This document shows positions 1-6,861 of a stretch of DNA of 10,826 nt, one piece after another (positions within the stretch are counted from its first letter, which is position 1; each line of letters opens with the position of its first letter). The notes beneath the pieces were generated by a model. The model saw nothing but the letters and a program-made list of their open reading frames with translations, searched no databases and was not told where the DNA came from. Location: positions 1 through 10,826 of the forward strand of contig JAHWJE010000017.1 in the NCBI GenBank assembly GCA_019348575.1, read 5' to 3'. Origin of the DNA: Actinomycetota bacterium (lineage in GTDB: Bacteria > Actinomycetota > Thermoleophilia > Solirubrobacterales > Solirubrobacteraceae). The position numbers and the translations under genes are program-made.

Positions 1-203
1 CAATGGCGACCGCGTTCGAGTCGCGACCGCTGCTGAAATGGCTCAAGCGCATCATCGTGCTGCCGATCGGTGAGCGTCTGGCCTTGATCTCGGTGCTGGC
101 GGTCGTCGCGGACGCGCGCGTGATCTTCCTGGCGCTGCTGGCATGGGGACTGGTCGCGCTGACGTACACGACGAGCGGGCGCCTGGCGAGGTCGTACGCC
201 TGA
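1..203 (+). CDS. C-terminus of a CDP-alcohol phosphatidyltransferase family membrane protein (5' end outside window)
   Basis: Only the last ~66 codons are present; the frame is open to the left edge, so the Met codon at position 3 is probably internal. The visible part is a basic patch (LKWLKRIIVLPIGER), a hydrophobic stretch (ALISVLAVVA), a short DAR turn and a second helix (FLALLAWGLVALTY), ending in a Ser/Arg-rich tail. This tail resembles the ends of actinobacterial CDP-alcohol phosphatidyltransferases that occur with DUF5941 proteins; the catalytic DG-AR-G-D motif would lie upstream and cannot be seen. The stop is shared with the next gene's start (TGATG at 201-205), so the two are translationally coupled. 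Such enzymes transfer a phospho-alcohol from CDP to an acceptor at the membrane. The assignment rests mainly on the tail and on the neighbouring cytidylyltransferase and DUF5941-like genes. Confidence 0.6.
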   Translation, partial: MATAFESRPLLKWLKRIIVLPIGERLALISVLAVVADARVIFLALLAWGLVALTYTTSGRLARSYA

Positions 204-802
204 TGGACGCGCTCGCGCAGTATCGCGACGACGGCGTGATCGCGGCCGGGCTGTCCCGCGTCGCGCGCCAGCCCGTGCCGGTCGCCGCGACTGCCGCCGC
301 CGCTCTGGTGCTGGTCGTGACCTTCGTCGTCGACGGCCCGCGCACGGGTGCGGTCTCAGTGCTGGGGGTGGCGGTGTTCGTGGTGCTGGCATCCGTCGGG
401 CAGTCGCGCGCAGCGCCGTCGCCGATCGCGTGGCTGGTCCCGCCGATGCTGCGTGCCGCCGAATACGGCGCCATCGTCTTCCTCGCCTGGCGCGCCGACG
501 GCAACGCTCCGGCGGCGGCGTTTGTCCTGCTGGGCGCCGTGGCGTTCCACCAGTACGACGTGGACCACCGCCTGCGGATCCGGGGCGTCCCGCCGCCGCG
601 GATGGTGGGGCAGATCGGCCTCGGGTGGGACGGCCGGCTCCTGGTCATGACGGCCGCTGCGATCGTCGGCGTCTTCGCGCCGGTCGCCGCGGTGGTCGCG
701 CTCTTGTTCGGCACCGTGGCGCTGGGGGAGAACGTCGTCGTGTGGCGGCACCGCGCCGGCAGGCCACCTGCGGATCCAGCCGCGCCCGCTGCCGGGAAGT
801 GA
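203..802 (+). CDS. DUF5941-like polytopic membrane protein
   Basis: A 199-residue protein starting MDALAQYRDDG. The start at 203 is chosen because its ATG overlaps the previous stop as TGATG; the longer frame from 143 would run 60 bases into the previous gene. Hydrophobic helices lie near residues 26-44, 50-66, 85-97, 102-116 and 147-178. Recognisable features are WLVPPMLRAAEYG (77-89), a polar helix AFHQYDVDHRLR (114-125) and a GWDGR turn (141-145). I recognise this as the DUF5941 type, which in other actinobacteria is often fused in one polypeptide to a nucleotidyltransferase and a CDP-alcohol phosphatidyltransferase; here all three are separate adjacent genes. The function is not known. 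The conserved polar residues in the HQYDVDHR segment suggest a role in the same membrane pathway rather than simple anchoring. The tail is Pro/Ala-rich and probably disordered. Confidence 0.7.
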   Translation: MDALAQYRDDGVIAAGLSRVARQPVPVAATAAAALVLVVTFVVDGPRTGAVSVLGVAVFVVLASVGQSRAAPSPIAWLVPPMLRAAEYGAIVFLAWRADGNAPAAAFVLLGAVAFHQYDVDHRLRIRGVPPPRMVGQIGLGWDGRLLVMTAAAIVGVFAPVAAVVALLFGTVALGENVVVWRHRAGRPPADPAAPAAGK

Positions 803-820
803 CTGCGCTACGGTGACGCC

Positions 821-1555
821 ATGATCGGCATCGTGCTCGCCGCCGGTGGCGGGACCCGCCTGCGACCGCTGACCGACGACCTTCCCAAGACGCTTCTGGA
901 GGTCGACGGCTCACGCTCGATCCTGGAACTCGCGCTGGCCAACCTCGCCGAGGTCGGGCTGACGGAGGCGGCAGTCGTCGTCGGGCATGCGGCCGCTGCG
1001 GTGCAGGAGCGACTGCCCGGACTCCAGCGCAGGTACGGCCTGCGGGTCGAAACGATCTTCAACGACAAGTACGACGTCTGGAACAACGCCTATTCGCTGT
1101 GGTTGGCGCGGGAGGCGTTCAGGCAAGCGGCTCTGCTGGTCAACGGCGACACGGTGCATCCGGCGACCGTCGAGCAGCGCCTGCTCGACGCCCGCGGCGC
1201 GGCGCCGATCATTCTGGCGCTGGACGACGACAAGAGCCTGGCCGAGGAGGAGATGAAGGTCGTCCTCGACGACGACGGGCGGCTCGAGCGCATCAACAAG
1301 GCGGTGGATCCGCGCGACGCCGACGGCGAGTACATCGGTGTCACGCTCATCGAGCCGGAGGCAGCCGATCGGCTCAGCGCCGCGCTTCAGGCCGTGTACG
1401 AACGCGACACGACGCTGTACTACGAGGACGGCTACCAGCAGTACGCCGACTGGGGCGAGACGATCCGGACGGCACCGATCGGGATCTCGAACTGGGTCGA
1501 GGTCGACACGCACGAGGACCTTGCGCGGGCCCGGGAGATGACATGCCGCTCCTAG
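821..1555 (+). CDS. LicC-like sugar/alcohol-phosphate cytidylyltransferase (NTP_transferase family)
   Basis: A 244-residue soluble GT-A-type nucleotidyltransferase. It opens with the signature LAAGGGTRLRPLTDDLPK (6-23), which binds the NTP and contains the catalytic Arg/Lys. Asp110 in VNGD and Asp229 in EVDTHED are in the places of the two metal-binding aspartates. The segment FNDKYDVWNNAYSLWLA (80-96) matches the acceptor region of phosphocholine and inositol-1-phosphate cytidylyltransferases rather than hexose-1-phosphate enzymes. The likely reaction is CTP plus a phospho-alcohol to CDP-alcohol plus PPi; the alcohol (choline, inositol, glycerol or other) cannot be told from sequence. It lies 18 bases after the DUF5941-like gene and overlaps the next start by 13 bases, so it belongs to one operon with a CDP-alcohol phosphatidyltransferase that could use its product. 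ATG at 821 puts the glycine-rich loop at the usual distance from the N-terminus. Confidence 0.85.
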   Translation: MIGIVLAAGGGTRLRPLTDDLPKTLLEVDGSRSILELALANLAEVGLTEAAVVVGHAAAAVQERLPGLQRRYGLRVETIFNDKYDVWNNAYSLWLAREAFRQAALLVNGDTVHPATVEQRLLDARGAAPIILALDDDKSLAEEEMKVVLDDDGRLERINKAVDPRDADGEYIGVTLIEPEAADRLSAALQAVYERDTTLYYEDGYQQYADWGETIRTAPIGISNWVEVDTHEDLARAREMTCRS

Positions 1556-1640
1556 CGCGGATCGTGTCCGCACCTGTCGCGGTCCACATCCGCCCCGGCG
1601 CTGTCGACCAGCTCGAGCCGCTGCTGGCCGCGAGCGCTGA
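1543..1640 (+). pseudogene. Truncated N-terminus of an sn-glycerol-1-phosphate dehydrogenase-like (iron-containing alcohol dehydrogenase family) gene
   Basis: An ATG at 1543 lies inside the end of the cytidylyltransferase gene (13-base overlap) behind a GGGAG Shine-Dalgarno with 6-base spacing. It opens a frame reading MPLLARIVSAPVAVHIRPGA then VDQLEPLLAAS. This looks like the first strand and helix of glycerol-1-phosphate dehydrogenases, which run to about 350 residues. After roughly 30 codons the resemblance ends. The frame stays open to 1872, but its continuation is low-quality sequence antisense to a minus-strand coding frame. No NAD-binding glycine loop or metal-binding histidines follow. 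I call it a gene cut by a rearrangement or an assembly joint near 1600-1640. The family assignment rests on a short segment and on the operon partners, so it is moderate. Confidence 0.5.
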
Positions 1641-2200
1641 GCAGGCCGCGCTCGTACTCGCGCCGCAGGACGTTGCGCGCGGCGGGCTGGAGGCACAGCG
1701 CGTCGGCGGCCAGCGCCGGGGTCAGCTCGGCGTTGCAGGCCACGCCCGTGCCGGCGAGGCGCACGCGCTGGAGCGCCCGGGCGCGCTCGACCTCCGCCCG
1801 GACTGCCCCGGCATCACCCACGATCACCACGTCGGCCTCCTCCGGCCTGAGATGGTGCTGCGCGGCGGATAGCACCTCGTCGTGCGATACGTCCACGATG
1901 CGCTGCCGATAGCTGTCGAAATAGTCGAAGGGCTGGTCGTGGATGGCCAGCTCGGCCAGGCGGGAGGCGAGTTCGTAGACGGCGGCCGGCTCGCCGGCGT
2001 CGCGCGGGAGCTCGCCTACCTCGACGTCCAGCGCGGACGGCCACGTCGCCTGCAGGGACACCGCCGCGATCGCAACGTGCGGCTGAACCTGCCCGCCCGC
2101 GGCCGCTAGCGCCGCTCGTGTGCTCGGCTCCCGGCTCGGCGATGAGCACGCGGGCCGAGCGCGACACGAGGCGGCTGGCGGCGTGCCGGCGGCCTCGCCC
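1552..2200 (-). pseudogene. Remnant of an M16 (insulinase/pitrilysin-type) peptidase, C-terminal domain
   Basis: A minus-strand frame with high G/C third positions. The clear part is 1771-2007: VYELASRLAELAIHDQPFDY, then FDSYRQRIVDVSHDEVLSAA, then HHLRPEEADVVIVGDAGAV. This is the end of the second, non-catalytic domain of M16 zinc peptidases (DYFDTYRERI...V..EDV...A..HL.P....IVVVGD). The catalytic HxxEH half is absent. Upstream, coding quality switches frame around 2105-2120, and no convincing start exists: the only ATG of this frame (2244) lies inside the upstream permease gene. Downstream, the frame continues to a stop at 1552-1554, but its last ~15 codons are antisense to the start of the truncated dehydrogenase. 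The piece is therefore cut at both ends. It sits directly after the ABC operon but is not recognisably part of it. Confidence 0.6.
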
Positions 2201-2863
2201 TCAGTGCGCGTGACCGCGCGACGTGAAGCGCCGTGCCGAGGCAAAGCGCCGAAGGCCCGAGCGCGCGAGCGAAGCCGCGGGATCGCGACTGGCGATCAGG
2301 AAGGCGGCGGCGGCGGTCGCCAGCAACAGCGCCCAGCGGATGTGCGACGCCTCCCACCCGGGGTCGCCGGGACCGGCGGCGAAGAGCGTCCAGCGTGCGG
2401 GCAGGACGAGCAGCGCCGCCGCCAGCAACACCAGCAGCGCCGGCGCGGCGGCAAGCCCGCCGCGGCAATCCGCTACGAGCGGCGCCGCCAGCGCCGCGAC
2501 GGCGAGCGTCACGACCAGCATCGTCGCGAGCTCGAGCGTCAGCGCCGTCGCGAGCGTCTCTCCCGCGCGCCAGAGCACGACGGCCCAGAGCGCGCCGACG
2601 AGCGGCAGCAGGAGCGCGATCCGCAGCAGGCGGCGAAACAGCAGCGGCGTCGGCGACGCTGCCAGCGACTGGGCTGCGGGGTCGTCGAGAACGAATGCGG
2701 CGCCGATGCACAGCGCGACCGCGGCGAGTCGCAGCTCGACGACGCGCGGACCGTCGAGCTCGAGCATCGCGATCGCGACGACGGCCGCGGCCGGCAGGGC
2801 CGACCACGACGCCAGTCGCGCCGTCGGGCGTGCGAGCAGGCGTGCCTGGCGCGCGCGGATCAT
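2201..2863 (-). CDS. ABC-2-like membrane subunit, third permease of the ECF-controlled exporter
   Basis: A 220-residue integral membrane protein beginning MIRARQARLLARPTARL. The ATG at 2863 overlaps the previous gene's stop as ATGA. Predicted helices lie near residues 20-36, 44-60, 77-99, 104-131, 138-156 and 177-191; the N-terminus is Arg-rich and probably cytoplasmic. The segment DDPAAQSLAASPTPLLFRRL (60-79) followed by a helix matches the pattern 'D-P-x-x-E/Q-x-A-x-P-...-R-x-L-x-R' also seen in the membrane half of the anti-sigma-like protein of this operon, so the two may share an ABC-2-type fold. It differs from the two larger paralogous permeases and lacks their Cys-containing loop. As the last operon gene its likely job is a membrane partner of the ABC ATPase. 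The substrate is unknown. The basic Ala/Arg-rich tail (192-220) is probably cytoplasmic. Confidence 0.65.
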   Translation of the reverse strand: MIRARQARLLARPTARLASWSALPAAAVVAIAMLELDGPRVVELRLAAVALCIGAAFVLDDPAAQSLAASPTPLLFRRLLRIALLLPLVGALWAVVLWRAGETLATALTLELATMLVVTLAVAALAAPLVADCRGGLAAAPALLVLLAAALLVLPARWTLFAAGPGDPGWEASHIRWALLLATAAAAFLIASRDPAASLARSGLRRFASARRFTSRGHAH

Positions 2864-3761
2864 GGAGCCTGCAGGACGCCGGCGACGACGGCGACGCACA
2901 GCCCGGCGGCGCCGAGCCGCAGGGCGAGCCGGCGGGCGCCGTCGCGCGCCAGCGCGAGCGCGGCCAGGACGCACGCGAGCCCGGCCAGATAGAGCAGGTG
3001 CCAGCCGGCGCTCGCGGTCTCGAAGCCGAGCACCTCGCAGCGGGTCTCGACGGGGCGGTAGCAGGGCCATTCGATGCCCGGCGCGACGTCGGCGGTGTTG
3101 ACGACCGGCGCCAGCCAGGCGAGCGGGGTCTGGCGGCTCTGACTGGACAGCATCATGTTGCCGGCGAGCAGCACGACGACGAGCAGGCTGCTCGCGGCGA
3201 GGTGCGGCACGCGGCGCGCAAGGGCGACGCCGGCGGCGCCGCCGACGGCGATCGCGGCCGGTCCCTGCGCGAGCTCGAAGGCGCTCGGAGTCGCGCTGCG
3301 GCCCGTGGCGTCGACGTCGACCCCGCCGGCCGCGCCCGTGAGCAGGAATGCGGCGCCGACGAACACGACCCCGGCGGCGACGGCCCAGGCGATCGAGAGC
3401 AGCTGCGCGAGCGTCGTCGCGGGCGCGCGCGCGGGAAGCGCGCCCTGCAGCTCGACGGCATGGCTTCGAAGGCTGCGCAGCGCCGCGAGGTTGGCGGCCA
3501 GCAGCGTTCCCGCCGCGAGCGGGACAAGGCCGGCGCCCATCAGCAGCTGATAGGCGCCGCCGACGTTGTCGCGCACCATCATCGTCGAGACCAGCGCGCT
3601 GAGCGCGGCTCCCGCGAGGAACGCCGGGTGGCGCAGCAGCCGCGGCCCTTCGACGCGGGCGAGGGCGCGGACGGTCGCGGCCGTGCGCGCCCCGCCTGGG
3701 GGGTGGTGGACGGCTCGCAGGTCGCCACCGGCCGGCGGATGCTGACCTGCCGAGCGCTCAC
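2860..3761 (-). CDS. ABC exporter permease, second paralogue, with an apparent one-base frameshift near its N-terminus
   Basis: The body (2860-3697) aligns through its whole length with the preceding permease: both share ALAR[VI]EG-RL--HP near the N-terminus, a Q-GP helix, ALAR-[IV]P, a loop with two cysteines, W-HL-Y-AGL and the ending G-LQ-P. The first ATG in this frame (3582) would remove the first helix and the ALARVEGPRLLRHP segment, and no ATG, GTG or TTG occurs in that frame between 3582 and 3762. A GTG at 3761 gives the 4-bp GTGA overlap seen throughout the operon and opens a different frame with good third-position G/C (VSARQVSIRRPVATCEPST). One extra base in the six-G run at 3698-3703 would join the two frames into a protein of about 300 residues with seven helices. 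This may be a sequencing error, a real lesion or slippage. It is predicted to act with the ATPase at 4642-5502. Confidence 0.65.
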
Positions 3762-4645
3762 GGCAGCTGCAGCGCGCCGGCGACGGCGACGAGCGTGAAG
3801 CCGGTCGCTGCGAGCAGCAGATCGCAGCGGCGCCGCCCGTCGCGCAGCAGCGCCACCGCTGCCAGCAGCACGACGAGCCCTGCGACGTAGACGAGGTGCC
3901 AGTGCAGCGGGGCGAAGCGGTCGAGGATGCACGGCCACTGCTGGTCGGCGGAGCACGGCCAGGAGGAATCCGGCGCGCGTGAGCTCTGCGCGGGGTTCAC
4001 GAACGGGAGAAACCAGCCCGCCGCGCCTTGCAGGTTCCACGAGGTGAACATCATCTGCGGAAAGAAGAAGGCGACTGCGGCGAGCATCGCAGCGGGCGGA
4101 TACGGGATCCAGCGCGCCAGCGCGATGCCGAGCGCCCCGAGTGCGGCGACGGCGAGCGGCCCCTGCGCGAGGTCGACGGCGGCCGGCGTGGCGACGGCGC
4201 CCTCGCGCGTGACGTCGAGTCCGTCCCAGGCGCCGAACCAGGCAAAGGCGGCGGCGACGAGTACCGCCGCGACCGCGGTCGGCCACGCGAGCGCCAGCAG
4301 GTGGGCGAGCGTCCGCGCGTGCGGCGGCGCGGCGAGCGCGCGGTACAGCTCGGCCGTCCCGCCGCGGCGCCAGCGCAGCGCAGCGAGGTTGGAGACGACG
4401 AGCGTCGCGAGCCCGAGTGGCAGCAGCGTCGGCCCGAGCAGCGCGAAGTAATCGCCGCCGACGTTGGCGGCGGATGCGAGGCTCAGCGTGAAGGCCACGC
4501 TCAGGACGATCCCGGCGACGAAGATCGGGTGGCCGATCAGCCGCCGGCCCTCGATCCGCGCGAGCGCGAAGACCGCTGCCCGGAACGCAAAGGGAGCGGC
4601 GCCGGCGCGCGGCCGCTGCGCCGTCGGCGCGACGGTCGTCGTCAT
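3758..4645 (-). CDS. ABC exporter permease, first paralogue
   Basis: A 295-residue polytopic membrane protein. The ATG at 4645 overlaps the ATPase stop as ATGA. A short polar N-terminus leads into an amphipathic segment ALARIEGRRLIGHP (27-40), typical of ABC-2-type permeases. Helices lie near residues 41-58, 67-90, 113-138, 160-178, 184-200, 247-268 and 275-292. Before the sixth helix is a probable external loop of about 45 residues with WPCSADQQWPC (Cys231 and Cys239), which could form a disulfide. The last residues GALQLP end at a stop that overlaps the GTG of the next permease. The gene is paralogous to the next one, so the two may form a heterodimer driven by the upstream ATPase. The direction is presumed export because no substrate-binding protein is present; the substrate is unknown. 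Confidence 0.75.
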   Translation of the reverse strand: MTTTVAPTAQRPRAGAAPFAFRAAVFALARIEGRRLIGHPIFVAGIVLSVAFTLSLASAANVGGDYFALLGPTLLPLGLATLVVSNLAALRWRRGGTAELYRALAAPPHARTLAHLLALAWPTAVAAVLVAAAFAWFGAWDGLDVTREGAVATPAAVDLAQGPLAVAALGALGIALARWIPYPPAAMLAAVAFFFPQMMFTSWNLQGAAGWFLPFVNPAQSSRAPDSSWPCSADQQWPCILDRFAPLHWHLVYVAGLVVLLAAVALLRDGRRRCDLLLAATGFTLVAVAGALQLP

Positions 4646-5502
4646 GCCGCCAGGTCCATCGGGCGGCCCCGCTTGAGCAGCGTCAGGTAGCCGTCCTCGA
4701 GCGTCGGCGCCAGCAGCTCGGCGCCGGGCGGAGCGACGCCGACGTGCCGGTGGCGTCCGTCGGCGGTGCGCCACGACAGCTCGGCCTCGGCGGCGCGCTC
4801 GTCGGCGACCCAGACCTTGCCGCGCGCGAGCTCGGCCAGATCGCGCACCCGTGCGTCGAACAGCGTCGATCCCTCGTGCAGCACCACGACGCGGTCGCAC
4901 AGCGCCGCGACGTCCTCGGTCTGATGCGTGGAGAGGATCACCGCGCGGTCCTGCGCGAGATCGGACAGCAGCTGGCGCAGGCGCAGCCGCTGCTCGGGAT
5001 CCAGACCCGCCGTCGGCTCGTCGAGGACGAGCAGCCGCGGGTCGCCCAGCAGCGCCTGGGCGAGCGCGACGCGGCGGCGCATGCCGCCCGACAGCGCCTT
5101 GATCTTGCGCTGCGCGACAGCGCCGAGATCGACGAGGTCGAGCACGCGGCGGACCTCGTCGTGACGCGCGCGGCGCTCGCTCATCTCCTTGAGGATCGCG
5201 ATGTAGTCGACGAACTCGAAGGCCGAGAAGTTCCTGTAGAAGCCGGGCTCCTGCGGCACGTAGCCGAGCCGCCGCCGGATCTCCAGGCGCTCGCCGGCGT
5301 CGGCCGGGTCGCGGCCGAGCACGCGCACGCTGCCGGCGTCTGCGGCGAGCACGGTGGCGACGATCCGCAGCAGCGTCGTCTTGCCCGCGCCGTTGGGGCC
5401 GAGCAGGCCCGTGATCCCGTCGCCGACGTCGAGCGTGACGGAGGCCAGCGCCTGGGTGCGGCCCAGGCGCTTGTGCAGGTCGGCGATCTCGACGACGGTC
5501 AC
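4642..5502 (-). CDS. ABC transporter ATP-binding protein (export type)
   Basis: A 286-residue ABC ATPase with the full motif set: Walker A GPNGAGKTT (35-43), Q-loop Gln84 in YVPQEPG, signature LSGGM (137-141), Walker B LLVLDEP (157-163) and H-loop His193 in STHQ. The GTG at 5502 is supported by a GTGA overlap with the previous stop and a GGAGG site (5508-5512, 5-base spacing); longer frames run into the upstream gene. After the nucleotide-binding domain, residues 215-286 form a small extra C-terminal domain (RDLAELARGKVWVADE...TLEDGYLTLLKR), common in ABC-2 exporters of the CcmA/NatA type. It powers the permeases encoded immediately downstream. Placement between a sigma/anti-sigma-like pair and the permeases suggests that the sigma factor controls transporter synthesis. 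Confidence 0.9.
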   Translation of the reverse strand: MTVVEIADLHKRLGRTQALASVTLDVGDGITGLLGPNGAGKTTLLRIVATVLAADAGSVRVLGRDPADAGERLEIRRRLGYVPQEPGFYRNFSAFEFVDYIAILKEMSERRARHDEVRRVLDLVDLGAVAQRKIKALSGGMRRRVALAQALLGDPRLLVLDEPTAGLDPEQRLRLRQLLSDLAQDRAVILSTHQTEDVAALCDRVVVLHEGSTLFDARVRDLAELARGKVWVADERAAEAELSWRTADGRHRHVGVAPPGAELLAPTLEDGYLTLLKRGRPMDLAA

Positions 5503-6314
5503 AGCGTCCTCCCCAGCTCGAGATGATCGCGACGGAGCGCCAGAACGGCGGCCGCGCAGCAGGCAAGCAACGCGAACGCGACCTGGGCGCCGGCGCCGAA
5601 GGCGGCCAGCCGCTCGCCGGTGGCCAGCGCGCTCAGGAGCACGACGCCGATCCAGGTGGCGCTGACGGCAGCGAAGGCCGTCAGCGGCGCGACGTACGTC
5701 GCGAGCGCGAGGCTCACGATCGTCAGGCCAAGCGACGGCAACAGCCACGCCGCCGCGCTCCAGCCGAAGCCCGGCAGAGCCAGCGCCGCCGCCCCTGCGA
5801 GCGTGATCGTCACCGCCAGCACGGCGGCGGCACGGATCAGCAGCAGCCGCACGCTCGAGAACGGCGCGGCGACGGCCAGCTCGTACGTCGGATCCAGGCC
5901 GCGGCCGAAGGCCGCCGCGACGCCGGCGAGCGGCAGCAGGGCCGCGACACAGAGAAACATCAGCAGGCCGCGCTCGCCCTGCTGCGCCAGCAGCACGCCG
6001 CAGGCCAGCACGACGATCACGGCCGCCAGCCAGGACAGCGTCAGCGACGGCGTCGCCGCCAGCAGCCGCGCCAGATGCCCCGGAACGCCGATCCGGACCA
6101 GGGCGGCTTCGACGCGGCCGACCCGCGGCGCGTCCAGGCGCTCCTCGACGTCGCTCCAGACGCGCTCCAGGCGCGCGGCGTCCGCGGCCTGCGCGATCGC
6201 CACCTGGCAGACGGCGCATTCGACGACGTGCGCCTCGATCGAGAACGCATGCGCGGCCTCGACGTCGCCGTCGGCGTACGCCGCGAGCAGGCGCGTGTCG
6301 ACGTGCGTGCTCAT
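5499..6314 (-). CDS. Zinc-finger anti-sigma-like domain fused to a six-helix ABC-2-like membrane domain
   Basis: A 271-residue protein starting at the ATG that overlaps the sigma-factor stop (ATGA). Residues 1-60 resemble the zf-HC2 anti-sigma domain: LAAYADGD, then His29-x3-Cys33-x2-Cys36 (HVVECAVC), the metal-binding core of ZAS-type anti-sigma factors, then a helix to residue 61. From 92 on there are six hydrophobic segments (about 93-110, 117-136, 160-181, 187-205, 209-230, 242-260). The stretch DPTYELAVAAPFSSVRLLLI (141-160) resembles the coupling region of ABC-2-type permeases and parallels the last gene of this operon. The expected role is to hold the ECF sigma factor at the membrane. 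The permease-like half suggests that it senses or takes part in the transport step. It is not a one-helix classical anti-sigma factor. Confidence 0.75.
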   Translation of the reverse strand: MSTHVDTRLLAAYADGDVEAAHAFSIEAHVVECAVCQVAIAQAADAARLERVWSDVEERLDAPRVGRVEAALVRIGVPGHLARLLAATPSLTLSWLAAVIVVLACGVLLAQQGERGLLMFLCVAALLPLAGVAAAFGRGLDPTYELAVAAPFSSVRLLLIRAAAVLAVTITLAGAAALALPGFGWSAAAWLLPSLGLTIVSLALATYVAPLTAFAAVSATWIGVVLLSALATGERLAAFGAGAQVAFALLACCAAAVLALRRDHLELGRTL

Positions 6315-6841
6315 GTGACCAGCTCCGCTCGTAGTTGCTTTCGCGCGCGCATCGCACGCGTCTTCACCGTGCCCGGCGCGATCCCGAGCAAGCGCGAGGC
6401 TTCGCGCGTCGTCAGCCCGTCGAGGATCGTCGCCTGCACGACCGCCCGCAGCTCGGGCGACAGCCGCGCCAGCGCGCCGCCGAGGTCACCGTGCTCGACG
6501 CCGAGCAGGACCTGCTCCTCGGCCGACGGCTCGGAGTCCGCGAACTGCTCGGGCGCGAGGTCCTCGCGCGGCCGCCGGCGCAGCGCGTCGATCAGCCGCC
6601 GGATCGCGATGCCCCAGATCCAGGCGCCGACCGCGCCCTCGCCGGAGTAGCGCGCGGCCGAGCGCCAGACGGCGACGAACGTGTCCTGCACCGCGTCGTC
6701 GACGGCGTCGCGATCGGCGCAGCGGCGCGCGAGGCGAAGCGTCAGCCACGGCGCGTGGCGCTCGTACAACAGCCGCAAGGCCAGCCGGTCGCCGTCGGCG
6801 ACGGCGCCGAGCAGCGCCTCGTCGCTCGAGCTCGGTGTCAT
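6311..6841 (-). CDS. ECF-type RNA polymerase sigma factor
   Basis: A 176-residue sigma-70 family protein with only regions 2 and 4. Region 2 spans about residues 20-88 and contains DDAVQDTFVAVWR (48-60, core-binding and -10 recognition) and WIWGIAIRRLIDALRR (75-90). Region 4 spans about 119-172 with the helix-turn-helix LTTREASRLLGIAPGTVKTR (143-162). I prefer the ATG at 6841 because GAGG (6848-6851) lies 6 bases before it; the GTG at 6853 would add four residues and has only a poorly spaced G-run. The stop overlaps the start of the zinc-finger protein, the usual arrangement for a sigma factor and its anti-sigma. It probably directs transcription of this ABC operon from a promoter just upstream (6862-6889). 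Confidence 0.9.
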   Translation of the reverse strand: MTPSSSDEALLGAVADGDRLALRLLYERHAPWLTLRLARRCADRDAVDDAVQDTFVAVWRSAARYSGEGAVGAWIWGIAIRRLIDALRRRPREDLAPEQFADSEPSAEEQVLLGVEHGDLGGALARLSPELRAVVQATILDGLTTREASRLLGIAPGTVKTRAMRARKQLRAELVT

Positions 6842-6847
6842 CGAGGT

Positions 6848-6851
6848 CCTC
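6848..6851 (-). promoter_or_regulatory. Shine-Dalgarno for the ECF sigma gene (decides ATG 6841 over GTG 6853)
   Basis: GAGG on the minus strand, six bases before ATG 6841. It overlaps the alternative GTG at 6851-6853, which makes that upstream start unlikely. Confidence 0.55.
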
Positions 6852-6861
6852 ACAACCCCCC

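Noticed and set aside
143..202. Earlier start for the DUF5941-like gene
   Set aside because: It would overlap the upstream gene by 60 bases; the TGATG overlap at 201-205 is the natural coupled start.
2233..3798. Long plus-strand open frame of 521 codons
   Set aside because: It is Arg/Ala/Gly-rich, has no domain or membrane pattern, and is antisense to two overlapping permease genes with clear homology to one another. It is a by-product of very high GC.
3579..4286. Minus-strand frame of 235 codons over the first permease
   Set aside because: Most of it is a shadow. Only its last part, from GTG 3761 to about 3704, has coding-like third positions, and it is described as the N-terminus of the frameshifted permease.
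5523..6650. Plus-strand open frame of 375 codons
   Set aside because: It is Arg/Gln/Asp-rich low-complexity sequence antisense to the anti-sigma-like and sigma genes, whose motifs are clear.
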